DNA from: Treponema sp. CETP13
GTDB taxonomy: Bacteria > Spirochaetota > Spirochaetia > Treponematales > Treponemataceae
Direction of reading: 5' to 3'
DNA: 64,000 bases
NCBI GenBank assembly: GCA_001885315.1
Contig: MLPZ01000002.1
Coordinates: 1-64,000 of the forward strand
Shown: in pieces, positions 60,857-64,000 of the stretch
Layout of the letters: every line of letters begins with the position of its first letter
How positions within the stretch are numbered: the first letter of the stretch is position 1
Position numbers and translations under genes: made by a program
Notes under the pieces: model-generated
What the model was told of the DNA's origin: nothing
Databases searched by the model: none
What the model saw: the letters and a program-made list of their open reading frames with translations, nothing else

Positions 60857-61252
60857 CTAGTTTTTTGTAATATCAATTGATGGACGATCAAGAATAAGTT
60901 TATCTAAAAGTTGTTTGCCTTTTACATGTTGAGCCACAATTTGTCGTGCAATTTTCTCATCCACATTACCGTAAATTACAGCAGGCATGTCAGGAACTAT
61001 AACTTCTACAGTTGGTTCTTTTGCACACATTCCCATGCATCCAGTTTGTCTAACCGATGTAATATCGCCTAATCCTTGAGAATCAAGCTCATCGATAAAA
61101 GCAGCAAGGGTTTCTTTTGCTCCAGCGGCTATTCCGCAGGTTCCCATTCCGACAATAATTTGTACTGTTTTACCATCGGTATCACGTTTTTGAATCTCAC
61201 TTTTTTTTTCGCCACGTAAGGCTCGAAGTTGTTCAAGTGTCATTTTCGCCAT
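60857..61252 (-). CDS. hndB: Hydrogenase subunit HndB ([2Fe-2S] ferredoxin-like)
   Basis: The 131-residue protein has the thioredoxin-like ferredoxin pattern: GMGTCGIAAGAKET with one Cys, and RQTGCMGMCAKEPTVEV with the other cluster Cys residues. It matches HndB of NAD(P)-linked hydrogenases. It probably relays electrons in the HndABCD complex. AAGGAG precedes the ATG, and hndC follows 10 bp later. Confidence 0.9.
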   Translation of the reverse strand: MAKMTLEQLRALRGEKKSEIQKRDTDGKTVQIIVGMGTCGIAAGAKETLAAFIDELDSQGLGDITSVRQTGCMGMCAKEPTVEVIVPDMPAVIYGNVDEKIARQIVAQHVKGKQLLDKLILDRPSIDITKN

Positions 61253-61317
61253 ACAATTGTCTCCTTGTTTATTTAATCTGTAGAAAACAAAGGTTTCAGT
61301 AATAAAAGGTCCTGAAA

Positions 61318-61866
61318 CTAATTTTCCGGTTGTTCTTGGCTTTGTAAAAATTGTTTTAGCAATGCCAAGTTAGACACAGTATTTATATTTCCCAGAGTTT
61401 CAATTAATTGAGAACGAACAACAGTATAAGTAGTAGCAGCAATTCCTGTTCTTATTCTCGTAATAATCATTTCTTGATTGCCTGGCAATATAAAAAGTTG
61501 TCTAAATAATTCTGGTACATCTCCTATTGGAGGTGTATCGATATTGGTTAAATCAAAACGCATAGTGACTGTTGTGCCAATATTTTCTTTTGATTCAATA
61601 TTCCATTTTCCATTTGTTTCTTGAGCTGTTTGAATCAAAAAAGGTATACCCATTCCAATTTTGCGTTTAGGATGTTTCTTTCCATCTGTATAAAAAGGAT
61701 CCTGAATCTTTTTTAAAGTTTGAGGAGCCATTCCTGATCCGTCATCTTTAATAATTACAGATAATTCTTTTTCTGATTGAATAAACTGAATAGTAATTTT
61801 TTGTGCATTTGCTTCGACTGAATTTTGAGTAATATCAGCTATTAAATCACAGAGAGAAAAATACAT
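61318..61866 (-). CDS. HATPase-domain protein in the hnd operon
   Basis: The 182-residue protein has the GHKL ATP-binding boxes: N box DITQNSVEANAQ, G1 IIKDDGSGMAP and G2 RKIGMGIPFLIQ. It has no dimerisation/phospho-acceptor His domain, so it is like a free-standing kinase or anti-sigma-type ATPase. It lies between hndA and hndB in one operon, 7 bp after hndA and without its own ribosome site. The C-terminal 55 residues are unassigned. Similar genes occur in other hydrogenase clusters by my recollection; the role is unknown, possibly control of expression or assembly. Confidence 0.75.
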   Translation of the reverse strand: MYFSLCDLIADITQNSVEANAQKITIQFIQSEKELSVIIKDDGSGMAPQTLKKIQDPFYTDGKKHPKRKIGMGIPFLIQTAQETNGKWNIESKENIGTTVTMRFDLTNIDTPPIGDVPELFRQLFILPGNQEMIITRIRTGIAATTYTVVRSQLIETLGNINTVSNLALLKQFLQSQEQPEN

Positions 61867-61873
61867 TTTTTAG

Positions 61874-62350
61874 TTATTTATACTTGTCAAGGATTCCGGA
61901 TATTTGATCTTTTGTTAATTTACCATAAACATCATCATTTATGGACATAACAGGAGCAAGTCCGCAACAGCCAATGCAACGAACAGTTTCTACCGAAAAA
62001 AGACCATCTTCTGTGGATAAGTCATTTTCACCTAATCCTAACAGATTTCGACATTCTTCGATAAGAGATTCGCCACCTTTAAGATAACAAGCTGTTCCAA
62101 GACAGACTGAAATCTGGTTTTTACCAGGTTTTTGTGTTTTAAAAAAGTTATAAAAAGAGACAACTCCATATACTTGGGCAAGATGCATCCCTGTGCGTTC
62201 TGCGACTGTCAAAGCAGCTTCTTGAGAGATGTATCCTTGTTCTTGTTGGACTCTGTGCAAAATCATTATAAGATTGCCAGGTTTGTCTTTCCATTCGTTA
62301 ATAAAGGTTTCTAGTTCAGGAGAGAACCCCACATCCTTTTGTTGTTCCAT
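61874..62350 (-). CDS. hndA: Hydrogenase subunit HndA (NuoE-like)
   Basis: The 158-residue protein is a NuoE-type [2Fe-2S] subunit. The ligands are visible in VCLGTACYLKGG and RCIGCCGLAPVMSIN, and the N-terminal helical region includes MILHRVQQEQGYIS. It is the first gene of the hnd operon, with a GGGGGT ribosome site before the ATG. It works with HndC as the NADH dehydrogenase part of the cytoplasmic complex. Confidence 0.95.
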   Translation of the reverse strand: MEQQKDVGFSPELETFINEWKDKPGNLIMILHRVQQEQGYISQEAALTVAERTGMHLAQVYGVVSFYNFFKTQKPGKNQISVCLGTACYLKGGESLIEECRNLLGLGENDLSTEDGLFSVETVRCIGCCGLAPVMSINDDVYGKLTKDQISGILDKYK

Positions 62351-62393
62351 TATAGACCCCCACGTCTAATAGATAAAATTTTCTTGTTGAAAT

Positions 62394-62422
62394 AGAATAA
62401 ATAGAAAATAAATATTGTTCAA
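62394..62422 (-). promoter_or_regulatory. hnd operon promoter
   Basis: TTGAAC and TATTCT are 17 bp apart; a leader of about 37 bases leads to hndA. Confidence 0.7.
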
Positions 62423-62485
62423 TAGATAAAAATTTATAGAGGGAGGCGAGATTTGTAATGGATGTAGATAGATGTCATTGTATTC

Positions 62486-63187
62486 TTATTCGTTCCACTG
62501 TATGCAAAATTTTACACCAGAAAAAAGTGATAAAAATTTATCTAGGGGAAGAGTAAATTCTGCATTTTTTCCTTTAATTTCAACAGAACCACAATTTTGG
62601 GGTTCTAAAGTGGCAGATGTAATTTCATTAGGAGTGGTAAATGAGATTGTAACAACTGATGAACTTAGTTTTGTTGCAAGAGTGCTACCATACATGGAGG
62701 CAATAAGATTGTTGTATTCTTGCGAAGTGAGTTCTTCTCCAGTAATAATTGGAGCCATGAGTAAATCTACATAAGAACGTGTTTCTTCGGGTGTTAAAGC
62801 AATAATTTCTTTCATTGTTTCTGGCGTGATAATCCAAGTAAAACTATTGTTTGTAACAGTGCATCCAGGAATTAACATTTCGTCTGTTTGAATCGTTAAA
62901 TCTATTCCTGTATTGTGAGGAAAAGACATTTGATTTATTGAAAATCCGGCTGCTGTAAGACTATCAGATAAGACAGAGGGATTGTAAATGCTACTCCCTT
63001 CTTGAGCTCCAGAAAAAGAAAGGATAGTGCTTTCGAGCGTTTCATCTGGTTGTATTGCACAATGGATCGTTTCAGTTGAGTCTTCTGCAATTTGTATACC
63101 AATACGAGTTGAACAGGAAGTACTTGCAATTAAAATAAGAAATAATAATAAAATAATTGAGTTTTTGCTATATTGTTGAATATTCAT
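62486..63187 (-). CDS. Lipoprotein of unknown function
   Basis: The 233-residue protein has a clear lipobox (ILIASTSC) after a hydrophobic stretch. The mature part is Thr/Ser-rich and beta-prone with no domain I recognise. It follows the NlpC/P60 gene with the stop and start only one base apart (TAG-T-ATG), so the two are translated together and probably work together at the envelope. Confidence 0.7.
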   Translation of the reverse strand: MNIQQYSKNSIILLLFLILIASTSCSTRIGIQIAEDSTETIHCAIQPDETLESTILSFSGAQEGSSIYNPSVLSDSLTAAGFSINQMSFPHNTGIDLTIQTDEMLIPGCTVTNNSFTWIITPETMKEIIALTPEETRSYVDLLMAPIITGEELTSQEYNNLIASMYGSTLATKLSSSVVTISFTTPNEITSATLEPQNCGSVEIKGKNAEFTLPLDKFLSLFSGVKFCIQWNE

Positions 63188-63188
63188 A

Positions 63189-64000
63189 CTAATTAATAAA
63201 CTTAGAGAGGGGTAGAGTTACACGAAAACCAGTAGAAAATGTTAATCCAGTACAAACCGATTCAAAAATTGGCAAGGCAGCTCCACTTTCGGCATTGTTA
63301 AACACTGTCCAAGCAAAATCTTGTACAAAACACATTTTTAAAGACCCAACATCCCAATCCGGTGATTGCCAAGCAACCCCAATAATACCAGGAAAAACAG
63401 AAGCACTAACTTCCTCATCACTTCCGGGAATTACAGGAGTTCCAAATGTAATAACTGGTCCTGCATAAATTCGAAGCTGATTTTCTATGGATACGGAAAA
63501 GAAAATAGGCATTTGAAAAATGTTCATTCCTGGATCAAATCGATATCTAATGCCAAATCCCGGTATTATAGAAGAATTTGAGAGCCCGTTATACATGACA
63601 TGTGTTTCTAAGTCTGCACCACGTAAATTAAATTTCATTTGATTGTAAGATAAAAAATTCCATAATAATGAACCAAAGGCATCAAAAGAAATGTTATCGA
63701 GATACGAATAATTAGTAGTTTTTTGCTTGTTAGAAAAACTTAAATTTTCATGGTCAGAAGATAGTGTTGTCGGATCTTTTGTTGGTGGTAAAAACTGTCC
63801 TACTGCTGCAAATTCATTGTGCCATGTAGTTTGGTTTAATGAAGAACAAATAACACCTGTATTTGGTCCATCACTAATGGAATGAATAAATTGGTTTTTC
63901 CCAATATAGAGGCCTACATGAGAAATTTCATTGCCGACCGTCTTAAAAAAAATAGCATCTCCTGGTTCTAATTGTGATATTGGAACAATGCTCATTGAAT
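63189..64000 (-). CDS. NlpC/P60 peptidase with beta-barrel-like C-terminus (partial)
   Basis: The frame is open to the window edge, so the N-terminus is missing. The visible start has the second half of an NlpC/P60 domain (LEPGDAIFFKTVGNEISHVG followed by LYIGKNQFIHS), including its His; the catalytic Cys should lie just upstream. From about residue 105 the protein has alternating strands (IIPGFGIRYRFDPGMNIFQM, LRIYAGPVITFG) and ends FRVTLPLSKFIN, like an outer-membrane barrel. The enzyme would cut peptidoglycan peptides. The fusion with a barrel-like part is uncommon. Confidence 0.7.
   Translation of the reverse strand, partial: SMSIVPISQLEPGDAIFFKTVGNEISHVGLYIGKNQFIHSISDGPNTGVICSSLNQTTWHNEFAAVGQFLPPTKDPTTLSSDHENLSFSNKQKTTNYSYLDNISFDAFGSLLWNFLSYNQMKFNLRGADLETHVMYNGLSNSSIIPGFGIRYRFDPGMNIFQMPIFFSVSIENQLRIYAGPVITFGTPVIPGSDEEVSASVFPGIIGVAWQSPDWDVGSLKMCFVQDFAWTVFNNAESGAALPIFESVCTGLTFSTGFRVTLPLSKFIN

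Overview
The window looks like a stretch of chromosome from a Treponema-type spirochaete, probably a host-associated anaerobe. It is AT-rich (roughly one third GC by eye). Its gene set fits this: pyruvate:ferredoxin oxidoreductase (nifJ), an HndABCD-type [FeFe]-hydrogenase operon, PlpD-like patatin/beta-barrel proteins, a CHASE2 adenylate cyclase, and a type I signal peptide ending in FAGGSKD on a sugar-binding protein. The species cannot be named from sequence alone.

Bases 1-5.9 kb are a decayed mobile island next to an initiator tRNA. It holds two copies of one IS3-type element (one cut by the window edge), the C-terminal remnant of a type I restriction HsdR protein, a Doc/Fic toxin with a DNA-binding partner, antitoxin-like fragments, and an integrase that stops at the IS end. 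Between the integrase and the tRNA-fMet gene lie three GC-rich tandem repeats of 176-177 bp. Each one carries a copy of the tRNA 3' end and of its terminator.

From 6 to 33 kb come housekeeping and envelope genes: PrsW-like protease, shikimate kinase-like protein, SlyD, YgiQ, a NifU-like domain protein, UppP, an MsbA-type exporter, an SH3/M48/adenylate cyclase operon, a lytic transglycosylase with a LysM protein, a TPR protein with an Mrr-like tail, an rsmG/rsmE operon, and three tandem patatin-like type Vd (PlpD-like) proteins. From 33 to 47 kb are nifJ, two MATE exporters, a spermidine/putrescine operon potD-A-B-C-D with a binding protein at each end, pyrE and a DTW-domain gene.

From 47.7 to 56.6 kb is a mannan-oligosaccharide locus: an AGE-family epimerase, a GH2 beta-mannosidase, a three-gene sugar ABC transporter and a ROK regulator. 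A dyad, TAGTTRRTT-N9-AACTAACTA, occurs before the epimerase and before the binding-protein gene and is the likely ROK operator. From 57 to 64 kb lie slyX, the hnd operon with an embedded HATPase protein, a lipoprotein and the start of an NlpC/P60 gene. NifJ and Hnd together suggest pyruvate oxidation to acetyl-CoA with electrons leaving as H2.

The most striking pattern is regulatory. At ten genes a -10-like hexamer ends exactly 6 nt before the start codon and no Shine-Dalgarno sequence is visible, which predicts leaderless mRNAs. Other genes here have ordinary Shine-Dalgarno sites. Other notable points are a LysM protein whose N-terminus resembles the Hsp70 substrate-binding domain, a TPR protein with a catalytically degenerate Mrr-like domain, a patatin paralogue that has lost its oxyanion loop, and the tRNA-linked repeat array.
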